DNA of 16,867 bases, from positions 1 through 16,867 of the forward strand of contig JANXXV010000949.1 in the NCBI GenBank assembly GCA_025350445.1, in the 5' to 3' direction. Under the pieces are notes generated by a model. It searched no databases and was not told the origin of the DNA. It saw only the letters and a program-made list of their open reading frames with translations. This document shows positions 7,346 through 13,889 of this stretch, piece after piece; within the stretch, counting starts at the first letter, position 1, and each line of letters opens with the position of its first letter. The DNA comes from Bryobacteraceae bacterium. Its GTDB lineage: Bacteria > Acidobacteriota > Terriglobia > Bryobacterales > Bryobacteraceae. Both the position numbers and the translations under genes were made by a program.

Positions 7346-7421
7346 GCCGGCGTAGCTCAGGGGTTAGAGCGACGGTCTCATAATCCGTAGGTCGGAGGTT
7401 CGATTCCTCCCGCCGGCACCA
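7346..7421 (+). tRNA. tRNA with CAU anticodon (elongator Met or Ile2)
   Basis: A full cloverleaf with encoded CCA can be drawn. Acceptor GCCGGCG (7346-7352) pairs with CGCCGGC (7411-7417), followed by discriminator A and CCA (7419-7421). The D arm is GCTC/GAGC with an eight-base loop. The anticodon arm ACGGT/TCCGT has one U-U mismatch beside loop CTCATAA, so the anticodon is CAT. The T arm is GGAGG/CCTCC with TTCGATT. The acceptor starts with a G-C pair, so this is not an initiator tRNA. A CAU anticodon is shared by elongator tRNA-Met and by tRNA-Ile2, whose wobble C is modified to lysidine by TilS; I cannot separate them from this sequence alone. The 3' end is one base from the parB stop on the opposite strand. 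Confidence 0.93.
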
Positions 7422-7422
7422 C

Positions 7423-8343
7423 TCAGGATTTTTCGCCGACGATAATGGTGTAAATTCTGTCGAGGTCTTCGGATGAGTAGTATTCGATTTCGATTTGGCC
7501 CCGCTCCCCCGATTTCGCCACGATTCTGACGCGGGTGCCGAGAACGCTTTCCAGTTCGCGGTTGGCGGCCTTGACGTTTGGATCGGTGGGAATTGCAATA
7601 GTTTCGGGTGTCTCGCGTTTAGTTAACAGTTGTTGAACCTGACGCTCCACTTGCCTCACGGACATGCCTTGGCTTGCGGCTTTCTCGGCGAGCTGCGTTT
7701 GCATCTCCTCGTTCGGAAGGCCAAGAATGGCCCGCGCGTGGCCCATGGAAAGGCGGTGTTCCGCAACAAGCAATTGGATCGGTTGCGGAAGCCGGAGCAG
7801 GCGCAGAAGATTTGTAACGGTGGTGCGGTCCTTTCCGGTGCGCTGGCCGATTTGTTCGTGGCTGAGTTTTAGATTTTGTCCCAGGCGGTCCAGGGCCTGG
7901 GCGACCTCGATTGGGTTGAGGTCTTCGCGCTGAATATTTTCGATGAGCGCGATTTCGAGTATGCGATCGTCGGCATATTCTTGGACTACGACCGGCACTT
8001 CATGCAGGTCGGCCATGCGGGAGGCACGCCAGCGCCTCTCACCGGCTACCAATATATAGCGGTGTCCGCTCCTTTGGACCACAAGGGGTTGAATAATGCC
8101 ATTTGAGCGGATGGATTGAGCGAGTTCCGCGAGGCGCTCGGGTTGAAATACCGACCGCGGCTGCAAGGGATTTGGGTCGATGAGATCGACGCTGATCCTC
8201 AGCATTCCAGTCTCTGGTTTCTCTGGTGCTGGAGCTACAGCGGAAGGTGTGGGCAGTTCCGGCTTTTGCGCTTGCCTTGCAGGCAGCAGAGCGGACAATC
8301 CCTTACCCAAGGCTTTGCGCGGAAGTTCGGGACTTTTGCTCAT
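7423..8343 (-). CDS. parB: Chromosome-partitioning protein ParB (CTPase clamp)
   Basis: A 306-residue ParB/Spo0J protein that loads at parS, slides as a CTP-dependent clamp and recruits SMC while serving as the target for ParA. The N-terminus KALGKGLSALLP (10-21) is the conserved ParA-stimulating tail. A proline-rich linker follows. The ParB/Srx N-domain contains the CTP-binding GERRWRAS (101-108) and ENIQREDLNPIE (135-146). A helix-turn-helix that reads parS lies around 155-185 (LSHEQIGQRTGKDRTTVTNLL). The C-terminal 40 residues are the dimerisation domain. The start at 8343 is supported by AAGGAG ten bases upstream and by the conserved N-terminal tail. It overlaps parA by 41 bases, so the two are co-transcribed and probably translationally coupled. 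Three parS-like sites lie 0.8-1.7 kb away. Confidence 0.97.
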   Translation of the reverse strand: MSKSPELPRKALGKGLSALLPARQAQKPELPTPSAVAPAPEKPETGMLRISVDLIDPNPLQPRSVFQPERLAELAQSIRSNGIIQPLVVQRSGHRYILVAGERRWRASRMADLHEVPVVVQEYADDRILEIALIENIQREDLNPIEVAQALDRLGQNLKLSHEQIGQRTGKDRTTVTNLLRLLRLPQPIQLLVAEHRLSMGHARAILGLPNEEMQTQLAEKAASQGMSVRQVERQVQQLLTKRETPETIAIPTDPNVKAANRELESVLGTRVRIVAKSGERGQIEIEYYSSEDLDRIYTIIVGEKS

Positions 8344-9097
8344 TTTCCAATAGCTCCTTTGCCAGCTTCACGTAGCTTTCCGATCCTTTGGAACGAACAT
8401 CGTATTGCAAGATTGGCTGCCCGTAGCTTGGCGCCTCAGCCAGCCGGATGCTTCTGGGTATGACAGTTTTGAACACTTGGTCTTGGAAGAACTCTTTTAG
8501 GTCTTCCGCGACTTGTTTGGTGAGATTGGTCCGGTCGTCATACATGGTGAGTAAAATACCTTCGATTTGGAGGTTATGGGCGAAGGATTCCTTGATTCGT
8601 TCCACCGTATCTATTAGTTGCGAGATTCCTTCTAAGGCAAAGAATTCACACTGAATCGGGACGAGGACGGAGTCCGCGGAAACCAAAGCGTTCAGGGTGA
8701 GAAGGTCTAACGCCGGCGGGCAGTCGATAAGGATGTAATGGTAGATGGCCCGGACCGCCTCCAGTTTCGACTTGAGCCTTGTTTCCCTGTCCGGTAGGTC
8801 AACGAGTTCCAGGTTTGCGGCTACAAGGTTTCTGTTCGCGGGCACGATATCGAGGCCTTCGAAATCGGTATGTATGATTGCGGCGGAGATCGGTAAATCG
8901 CTGAACAGGACATCGTAGATAGTGGGCCGCTCGATGGATTTGTCGACTCCAAGGCCGGTAGTCGCATTTCCCTGAGGATCGGAGTCGATGAGTAGGATTT
9001 TAAGATCATTGGATGCCAGCGAGGCACTCAGGTTGATTGCCGTTGTAGTTTTGCCGACGCCACCTTTTTGGTTGGCGATGGCGATTATCTTACCCAT
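8303..9097 (-). CDS. parA: Chromosome-partitioning ATPase ParA (Soj)
   Basis: A 264-residue Walker-type partition ATPase that binds DNA non-specifically when ATP-bound and moves ParB-parS complexes. The deviant Walker A KGGVGKTT with its signature lysine is at residues 11-18. The switch segment LLIDSDPQGNATTGLG is at 35-50 and Walker B-like ILIDCPPALDLLTLNAL lies near the middle. Length matches chromosomal Soj proteins, which lack the N-terminal DNA-binding domain of plasmid type Ia ParA. ATG at 9097 gives the standard MGKIIAIANQKGG start; a clear RBS is not visible upstream. It is the first gene of the parAB unit, immediately downstream of the parS-bearing interval. Confidence 0.97.
   Translation of the reverse strand: MGKIIAIANQKGGVGKTTTAINLSASLASNDLKILLIDSDPQGNATTGLGVDKSIERPTIYDVLFSDLPISAAIIHTDFEGLDIVPANRNLVAANLELVDLPDRETRLKSKLEAVRAIYHYILIDCPPALDLLTLNALVSADSVLVPIQCEFFALEGISQLIDTVERIKESFAHNLQIEGILLTMYDDRTNLTKQVAEDLKEFFQDQVFKTVIPRSIRLAEAPSYGQPILQYDVRSKGSESYVKLAKELLENEQKSRTSAQSLG
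8354..8360 (-). promoter_or_regulatory. Shine-Dalgarno of parB inside parA
   Basis: On the minus strand AAAGGAG lies within the 3' end of parA, ten bases before the parB ATG at 8341-8343. It fixes the parB start and supports coupled expression. Confidence 0.65.
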
Positions 9098-9144
9098 TGT
9101 CGTTGTCCATTGTTGGGATTGTATCGTACTGTGATGAGGGTTTG

Positions 9145-9160
9145 TGTTCCACGTGGAACA
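9145..9160. promoter_or_regulatory. parS: parS site 1
   Basis: TGTTCCACGTGGAACA is a perfect 16-bp palindrome that differs from the common TGTTTCACGTGAAACA at one symmetric position in each half. It lies 48 bases upstream of parA. ParB binding is an inference from the match and the adjacent parAB. Confidence 0.92.
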
Positions 9161-9240
9161 TTGTTTTTGGAGTCATGGTCTTAGGATTATTGGGTATTGT
9201 TTTTCGCTGATGGGGATCGGTCTGAGGGATTGTTCTGCGA

Positions 9241-9256
9241 TGTTTCACGTGGAACA
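9241..9256. promoter_or_regulatory. parS: parS site 2 (hybrid half-sites)
   Basis: TGTTTCACGTGGAACA combines the canonical left half-site with the variant right half-site found at the other two copies, so it is palindromic except for one pair. It is centred 96 bp from site 1. Confidence 0.88.
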
Positions 9257-9267
9257 TCGGCCACTAC

Positions 9268-9578
9268 GAATGTCCGAATATGGAGACGACCGCATTGCCT
9301 ATTGGTTTCGTTCTGTTCTGCGCCATCTGTTATCGGAGTTTCACTTCGATCCAGGAGGGTTCACGCTCGTAGGACGGGCTTGAGATGTCCAAGACTGATT
9401 CACAACAAAAGAACTCAGGAGAGGATTCCCGTGTATTGAGGATTTCGCATTGCCACTTGGCTTCGTTCTGTTCTGCGCCATCTGCTATCGGAGTTCCGCT
9501 TCGAGCCAGGGAGGGTTCACGCTCGGAGAACAGGTTTGTGATATTCAAGACAGATTCGCAGCGGAATAATTCAGGAGA
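9268..9578. repeat. Diverged tandem duplication, unit about 155 bp
   Basis: Two adjacent copies, about 9268-9422 and 9423-9578, align over their length. The best stretch begins CGCATTGCC (9291 and 9446) and continues through TTCGTTCTGTTCTGCGCCAT, then ATCGGAGTT, GAGGGTTCACGCTCG and finally AACTCAGGAGA or ATTCAGGAGA. I judge identity at roughly three quarters to four fifths. Open frames through it simply repeat themselves, with no family signature. The unit may be a genome-specific intergenic repeat or the remains of one. Confidence 0.7.
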
Positions 9579-9638
9579 AACGAAATTACGGAATAGTGTC
9601 GTACCTATGCGCGCGCGGAGCATTCGTGAGTCGGCTCC

Positions 9639-9657
9639 AAAGGATTGCATATCCTTT
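9639..9657. repeat. Perfect 7-bp inverted repeat
   Basis: AAAGGAT (9639-9645) and ATCCTTT (9651-9657) flank a five-base loop TGCAT. It is an AT-rich hairpin with no T-run, of unknown role, downstream of the tandem duplication. Confidence 0.45.
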
Positions 9658-9828
9658 ATACGATTCGCTTTCTGCATTGTCCAGGAAAGTCTCAATCTTC
9701 GGTGGTTAACTTTCTCCTAGTCCGTTGTCAATCTGTGGTCACCCGGTTGGCTCGACACCTCACGGTCAGTTAGGCTCGTTTTGTCATCAGGTGCGGCATT
9801 CCAGGCTTTCCATGAGTCTGCGCGTTCG

Positions 9829-9921
9829 GGGTGGAAGTTGATGGGCCTTCCATCGCGAGCGAACCTATTCCTGCACGCACGGCATTTATGCGGGCTGGGT
9901 TTATGGTTAATTTCCACCCGG
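9829..9921. repeat. Imperfect inverted repeat flanking a 60-base core
   Basis: GGGTGGAAGTTGATGG (about 9829-9847) is matched inversely by GGTTAATTTCCACCC (9905-9921), with about 11 of 13 bases matching in the best part. The arms enclose a short unique core, resembling a small palindromic intergenic element. Confidence 0.4.
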
Positions 9922-9948
9922 GTGCGTTTGGTTGGAGCTGCGTTAGAT

Positions 9949-10012
9949 CGCTCTGGAGCTATTGCGTTAACTGTAAAGCAGGGGAATTGCCTCACAAAAG
10001 CTCCAGAGAGCG
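9949..10012. repeat. Inverted repeat beside parS site 3
   Basis: CGCTCTGGAGCT (9949-9960) pairs with AGCTCCAGAG-AGCG (9999-10012); the right arm carries two extra bases. The loop of about 38 bases holds GTTAAC. It ends 38 bases before parS site 3. Its proximity suggests an architectural or mobile-element origin, but nothing in it is recognisable. Confidence 0.5.
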
Positions 10013-10050
10013 CGAATAGTGTACTGCTATAGTTTGAGGCAGTTTCCTGC

Positions 10051-10066
10051 TGTTCCACGTGGAACA
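10051..10066. promoter_or_regulatory. parS: parS site 3
   Basis: TGTTCCACGTGGAACA, identical to site 1, lies 53 bases beyond the mnmG stop codon and about 900 bp from site 1. Confidence 0.92.
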
Positions 10067-10071
10067 CTCAC

Positions 10072-10088
10072 CCGGCGATGACCGCCGG
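10072..10088 (-). terminator. GC hairpin after mnmG, possible terminator without T-run
   Basis: CCGGCG (10072-10077) and CGCCGG (10083-10088) form a six-base-pair stem with a five-base loop, 31 bases past the mnmG stop. No T-run follows on the minus strand, so intrinsic termination is uncertain; it could also serve as an mRNA 3'-end stabiliser. Confidence 0.35.
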
Positions 10089-10118
10089 ACACTCACAGCT
10101 CATCAAGTCAACCAGCGC

Positions 10119-11981
10119 CTAAGCCAATGGACGGGCTACACTCAGGTAGACGTCCAGAACCGCGATCGCTGCAGGAGTTACCCCAGGAATCCGGCCTGCT
10201 TGGCCCAATGTCTCTGGACGAACTCGATCCAACTTTTCCTGAATCTCACGCGATAAACCAGGAATGCCGGCAAACTGGAATTCCGCCGGAATCCGTCGCC
10301 GCTCGGAGTCCTTCATGCGAACAATCTGCCGTGCTTGCTGTTGTATGTACCCCTCATACTTCGTTTCGGTTTCTACAGTCGTCAGAACGCCTCCAACCGG
10401 GGCCTCCCCGAGCTGTTCCGTCACCCAAGGCCGAATCTGGCCAGCTTGGCTCTCCGGCCGCTTCAACCACTGCGAAACCGTGGGCCGGTCGTCTGCCCCC
10501 AGGCAAACATCGGGAAACCGCCCCGGAACTACTCTGGTCTCCGAAAAGAGGCGCCGGAGAATCTCCTTCTGCGCCTGCTTCTTCAGATATAAACTCCATC
10601 TGTGCTCAGAAACCAGTCCGGCAGCCCGGCCAATCGGCGTAAGCCGTTCATCCGCATTGTCGATCCGCAAGTGAAGCCGGAATTCAGCTCGGGAAGTAAA
10701 CATCCGGTACGGTTCATCGGCACCCTTACTAATCAGATCGTCAATGAGAATTCCTGTGTATCCCTCGGTACGCGCAATCACCAACGGATCTTTGCCTCCA
10801 ACCCGGCAGGCGGCGTTTATTCCCGCCACTAAGCCCTGGCAGGCAGCTTCCTCATACCCGGACGTACCGTTGATTTGACCAGCCAAAAAAAGACCCGGAA
10901 TCGACTTCACTTCCAAACTATGGTTCAATTCCCGCGGATCGATCGCGTCGTATTCAATCGCATAGCCTGGGCGGATCATCTCAGCGTCTTCAAGCCCCGG
11001 AATCGAAGCGATCATCGCCGCCTGCACGTCAATCGGCATACTGGTCGACATCCCGTTTACGTAGACTTCATTCGTATCCAGACCTTCCGGTTCCAAAAAA
11101 ATCTGATGGCGCGCACGGTCGGGAAACTTAACGATCTTATCTTCGATAGACGGACAGTAACGCGGACCGACCCCCTCAATTTGCCCGCTATATAAAGGCG
11201 AACGGGCGATACTAGCCTGCAAAACACGCTTTGTTTCTTCAGTAGTGTAAGATATATAACACTTTATCTGGGGCCGATCGATCTTCTCCGTCAAGAATGA
11301 AAAGGGAGTGGGCACCGCATCGCCTTCCTGCGGTTCAAACCGGCTCCAGTCGATGCTTCGGGCGTCCAACCGCGGAGGGGTCCCGGTCTTAAGCCGGGTC
11401 CACTGTAAGCCCAGTGTCCGAAGCTGATCGCCCAATAGCTGCGACGGCGCTTCGCCATTCCGGCCGCAACTGTATTTCATCTCGCCGACGTGCGCCAGAC
11501 CATTCAGAAACGTGCCCGTGGTGACCACAACCGCTTCGCAGACCACCGTTCGCCCATCGCGCAACAAAACACCCCGCGCGCGAATCGGATCGCCGTCCAA
11601 AATCAGCGACGCCACCTCCGCCTGCAGAATCCGCAGATTGGGTTCCCGCTCCAGAACGTCTTTCATGTGCGCTCGGTATTGCTTCTTATCGCACTGCGCG
11701 CGCGGCGACCAAACTGCCGGGCCGCGGCTGGTATTCAGCAGACGGAATTGAATACCCACTGAGTCCGTCACCTCGCCCATCAACCCGCCAAGCGCATCTA
11801 CCTCGCGCACCAGGTGGCCCTTGGCGATGCCGCCCACCGCCGGGTTGCAGGACATTTGCGCAATCAGGTCGACATTCATGGTGATCATCGCAGTCCGCAA
11901 ACCCATCCGGGCGCAGGCCCGCGCCGCTTCGCATCCGGCGTGGCCGGCGCCTACCACAACAATGTCATAGTGAATTTGCAT
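10119..11981 (-). CDS. mnmG: tRNA uridine-5-carboxymethylaminomethyl modification enzyme MnmG (GidA)
   Basis: A 620-residue FAD protein that works with MnmE to install cmnm5 at the wobble uridine of certain tRNAs, using NADH and a methylene-THF-derived carbon. The FAD-binding Rossmann [10 protein letters not shown] lies at residues 11-20. Family signatures [20 protein letters not shown] and [14 protein letters not shown] follow, then the [10 protein letters not shown] segment, [15 protein letters not shown], and [20 protein letters not shown]. The C-terminal helical domain ends [16 protein letters not shown]. Length is normal for the family. ATG at 11981 gives the standard [13 protein letters not shown] start. 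It is divergent from purD with 48 bases between start codons. Location next to parAB is the classical origin-proximal arrangement. mnmE is not in the window. Confidence 0.97.
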   Translation of the reverse strand: MQIHYDIVVVGAGHAGCEAARACARMGLRTAMITMNVDLIAQMSCNPAVGGIAKGHLVREVDALGGLMGEVTDSVGIQFRLLNTSRGPAVWSPRAQCDKKQYRAHMKDVLEREPNLRILQAEVASLILDGDPIRARGVLLRDGRTVVCEAVVVTTGTFLNGLAHVGEMKYSCGRNGEAPSQLLGDQLRTLGLQWTRLKTGTPPRLDARSIDWSRFEPQEGDAVPTPFSFLTEKIDRPQIKCYISYTTEETKRVLQASIARSPLYSGQIEGVGPRYCPSIEDKIVKFPDRARHQIFLEPEGLDTNEVYVNGMSTSMPIDVQAAMIASIPGLEDAEMIRPGYAIEYDAIDPRELNHSLEVKSIPGLFLAGQINGTSGYEEAACQGLVAGINAACRVGGKDPLVIARTEGYTGILIDDLISKGADEPYRMFTSRAEFRLHLRIDNADERLTPIGRAAGLVSEHRWSLYLKKQAQKEILRRLFSETRVVPGRFPDVCLGADDRPTVSQWLKRPESQAGQIRPWVTEQLGEAPVGGVLTTVETETKYEGYIQQQARQIVRMKDSERRRIPAEFQFAGIPGLSREIQEKLDRVRPETLGQAGRIPGVTPAAIAVLDVYLSVARPLA

Positions 11982-11986
11982 CCCGG

Positions 11987-11999
11987 GGGGAACTTCCCC
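11987..11999. repeat. Short palindrome in the mnmG-purD divergent start region
   Basis: GGGGAA-C-TTCCCC is a perfect 6-bp inverted repeat lying between the divergent starts of mnmG (5 bases away) and purD (30 bases away). It overlaps the presumed ribosome-binding zone of mnmG, where GGGGAAG can act as a weak Shine-Dalgarno. It could be an operator or an RNA hairpin; no family of regulator is recognisable. Confidence 0.4.
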
Positions 12000-12019
12000 T
12001 TATTCTATCAATTGGTACC

Positions 12020-12023
12020 GGAG
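12020..12023 (+). promoter_or_regulatory. Shine-Dalgarno for the TTG start of purD
   Basis: GGAG six bases before TTG at 12030-12032. It supports this TTG over the in-frame TTG at 12012 and over starts further upstream that would overlap mnmG. Confidence 0.55.
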
Positions 12024-12029
12024 CACCCA

Positions 12030-13265
12030 TTGAAAATTCAGATCATCGGCGGCGGCGGCAGGGAACATGCTCTGGCATGGCGTTTGGCGCAAAGCCCGCA
12101 AGTTACAGGAATCATCGCGAACCCAGGCAATCCGGGCATCGCGGCGCATGCCGCCTGCGCTCCCGCGCCGGACATCCAGGCATGCCTGCACGCGGCGGAA
12201 GAAGCCGCGGCCGACCTCACGATAGTAGGTCCGGAGGCGCCGCTAGTCGCGGGGATTGTGGACCTCTACCGGGCAAAAGGCCGGTTGATCTTCGGGCCCA
12301 CCGCCGCTGCCGCGCAACTGGAAGGGAGCAAGACGTTCAGCAAGCAATTCATGACACGGGCGGGCATACCAACCGCCCGATTCGTCACAGTGACCAACCT
12401 GGACGACGCGCGATCCGCCCTCTACAGCTTCAGCTACCCAATGGTTCTGAAGGCGGACGGCTTGGCCGCGGGAAAAGGTGTGGTGATTGCGCAGGACCGG
12501 CAGGACGCCGAATCGGCGCTGCCTTCCCTATTGGCAGGAGGCCGCCTGGTAATCGAAGAATTCCTCATTGGGGAAGAGGTCAGCTTCATCGTACTCAGCG
12601 ACGGACATAACGCGCTTCCGCTTCAACCATCGCAAGACCACAAAGCGGTCTTCGACGGGGACGCCGGCCCGAATACCGGAGGCATGGGGGCATACTGCGA
12701 TTCGCGGATTCTCACCCCAGCCCAATCCGGCGCGATCATGGACACCGTGATAGAACCCACCATCGCCACCATGCGATCGGAAGGAACACCGTTCACCGGG
12801 TTCCTTTACGCCGGCCTGATGATGACGGCGGACGGGCCCCGCGTACTCGAGTTCAACGCGCGGCTGGGAGACCCCGAAACCCAGGCTCTAATGCACCGCA
12901 TGGACAGCGACTTCGCCGAAGTGCTGCAAGCCGGAGCGCGCGGCGAACTGAAGAACGCAGCCCTGAAGTGGAAAGAGCAACCCAGTGTCTGTGTTGTCTT
13001 GGCCGCACATGGATATCCGGGTGAAGTACGCACCGGAGACCCGATTCACGGCGTCGACACGGCCCACGCTGTTGTGTTCCACGCAGGGACACGCATCGGA
13101 GCGAAAGGCCTCGAAACAGCCGGAGGGCGCGTCCTCGGCGTGACTAATTCCGGTCCCACGCCAGCCGAAGCAATCGAAAAGACGTACCACGCTGTGAAAC
13201 AGATTCACTTCGAGGGAATGCACTTTCGCACCGATATCGGACGGAAGGGGTTGAGGCGATCTTAA
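12030..13265 (+). CDS. purD: Phosphoribosylamine--glycine ligase (GARS)
   Basis: A 411-residue ATP-grasp ligase that joins 5-phosphoribosylamine and glycine in the second step of purine synthesis. N-terminal GGGGREHALAWRLAQ (7-21) is the PurD signature. TIVGPEAPLVAGIVD, GSKTFSKQFMTRAGIPTA, the ATP-grasp loop VLKADGLAAGKGVVIA, PSQDHKAVFDGDAGPNTGGM and LEFNARLGDPETQ follow in the usual order. The start is TTG at 12030: KIQIIGGGGREHA is where the family begins, GGAG is six bases upstream, and there is no ATG nearby. The open frame continues upstream to 11814, but that part overlaps mnmG antisense and has no homology to PurD. The gene stands alone, followed by a tRNA. Confidence 0.95.
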   Translation: MKIQIIGGGGREHALAWRLAQSPQVTGIIANPGNPGIAAHAACAPAPDIQACLHAAEEAAADLTIVGPEAPLVAGIVDLYRAKGRLIFGPTAAAAQLEGSKTFSKQFMTRAGIPTARFVTVTNLDDARSALYSFSYPMVLKADGLAAGKGVVIAQDRQDAESALPSLLAGGRLVIEEFLIGEEVSFIVLSDGHNALPLQPSQDHKAVFDGDAGPNTGGMGAYCDSRILTPAQSGAIMDTVIEPTIATMRSEGTPFTGFLYAGLMMTADGPRVLEFNARLGDPETQALMHRMDSDFAEVLQAGARGELKNAALKWKEQPSVCVVLAAHGYPGEVRTGDPIHGVDTAHAVVFHAGTRIGAKGLETAGGRVLGVTNSGPTPAEAIEKTYHAVKQIHFEGMHFRTDIGRKGLRRS

Positions 13266-13281
13266 CTCCCGTTTTTGCCCC

Positions 13282-13309
13282 TGGACTCGGGCATCCGGCA
13301 CGATACAAT
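13282..13309 (+). promoter_or_regulatory. Promoter of tRNA-Arg
   Basis: TGGACT (13282-13287, four of six to TTGACA) is 16 bases from TACAAT (13304-13309, five of six to TATAAT). The mature tRNA begins 10 bases after the -10. Confidence 0.5.
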
Positions 13310-13319
13310 GAAACGGTGT

Positions 13320-13396
13320 GGGGACGTAGCTCAGTTGGATAGAGCGGTCGCCTCCTAAGCGACAGGTCGGCAGTTCGAATCTGCCCGTTCCCACCA
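13320..13396 (+). tRNA. tRNA-Arg (anticodon CCT)
   Basis: Acceptor GGGGACG (13320-13326) pairs with CGTTCCC (13386-13392, one G-U pair), then A and encoded CCA (13394-13396). The D arm contains GCTC/GAGC with AGTTGGATA. The anticodon stem GTCGC/GCGAC is perfect around loop CTCCTAA, giving anticodon CCT, which reads AGG. The T arm is GGCAG/CTGCC with TTCGAAT. All invariant positions are present. Confidence 0.96.
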
Positions 13397-13424
13397 ATTT
13401 GGAATCGGCTCTACGCGTCTCCCC

Positions 13425-13886
13425 ATGGAAGCTCAACTGCCAGAATCCGCGCTGCTCAACATCCTCATCGTGGAAAGCAATCCGGCAGAGGCGCGATTGA
13501 TAGCCGAAGGATTCCGCGATGCGGGTCACGCTCGTAAAATCGAACAAATTCACAACGGCGAGGACGCCCTTGTTTACTTGCTGCGCGAAACTCCCAATCA
13601 CGAGTCTTCGCTTCCAGACCTGATCCTTCTCGACTTAAGCCTGCCGGGAAAATCAGGCTTCGAGTTGCTGGAAGAGATCCGGGCGAGTAATGCCCTAAAG
13701 TGCATTCCAGTGATCGTTTTTTCGGGTTCCGCCGATCCAAGCGATCTCCAGAGAGCCTATGAATTACACGCGAACTGCTATATCCGGAAACCGAACGACC
13801 TCGACGAATTTCTGAGCACGATCAAGAGATGCTACCAATTCTGGGGAAGAACCGTCCACCTGCCCCCAAGAACCAGGCCGGTCTGA
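13425..13886 (+). CDS. Single-domain response regulator (receiver only)
   Basis: A 153-residue CheY/Rcp1-like receiver with no output domain. The phosphoacceptor is Asp70 (LILLDLSLPGKSG), with conserved Ser100 (VIVFSGSA) and Lys122 (CYIRKP). The acidic pocket is atypical: the beta-1 strand reads ILIVESN, so Glu17 is present but the second acidic residue is Ser18, where Rcp1-type proteins have VEDN; magnesium binding may be altered. The insertion RETPNHESSLPDLILL and the C-terminal DLDEFLSTIKRCYQFW are typical of Rcp1-type regulators that partner phytochrome-like or hybrid kinases, but no kinase is in the window. It starts 28 bases after tRNA-Arg with no obvious RBS, and ends 3 bases before the next gene. 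Confidence 0.88.
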   Translation: MEAQLPESALLNILIVESNPAEARLIAEGFRDAGHARKIEQIHNGEDALVYLLRETPNHESSLPDLILLDLSLPGKSGFELLEEIRASNALKCIPVIVFSGSADPSDLQRAYELHANCYIRKPNDLDEFLSTIKRCYQFWGRTVHLPPRTRPV

Positions 13887-13889
13887 GAA

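Larger units (their letters stand above)
9098..10118. other. Gene-poor parS-bearing interval between parA and mnmG
   Basis: About 1 kb with no convincing gene on either strand. It contains three parS-like palindromes (9145, 9241, 10051), a diverged tandem duplication (about 9268-9578) and inverted repeats near 9639, 9829-9921, 9949-10012 and 10072. The short open frames begin with MFHVEH or MFHVEQ, which is only the translation of parS, and they lack family signatures. In many bacteria rsmG (gidB) sits between mnmG and parA; no SAM-binding LDVGSGAGFPG-type motif is seen here. No TTATCCACA-like DnaA boxes were noticed, so I do not call oriC. Confidence 0.6.

Noticed and set aside
9144..9383. 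Short open frames starting MFHVEH (and the minus-strand MFHVEQ frame at 9717-10067)
   Set aside because: The leading residues are only the translation of the parS palindrome, and the rest has no family signature. The minus-strand frame contains Cys residues in a CRACRNRF segment, but they lie within the imperfect inverted repeat region.
9330..9695. 121-residue minus-strand frame with two similar halves
   Set aside because: The apparent protein repeat is explained by the 155-bp DNA tandem duplication. There is no RBS or known domain.
9098..10118. Replication origin oriC
   Set aside because: mnmG and parAB-parS suggest proximity to the origin, but I found no cluster of TTATCCACA-like DnaA boxes and no AT-rich unwinding region in this interval.
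11814..12029. N-terminal extension of purD
   Set aside because: The open frame reaches back into mnmG antisense, but PurD homology begins exactly at the TTG at 12030, which has GGAG at the right distance.
13271..13295. Intrinsic terminator after purD
   Set aside because: The TGCCC/GGGCA hairpin has its T-run upstream instead of downstream, and the same bases overlap the tRNA-Arg promoter.
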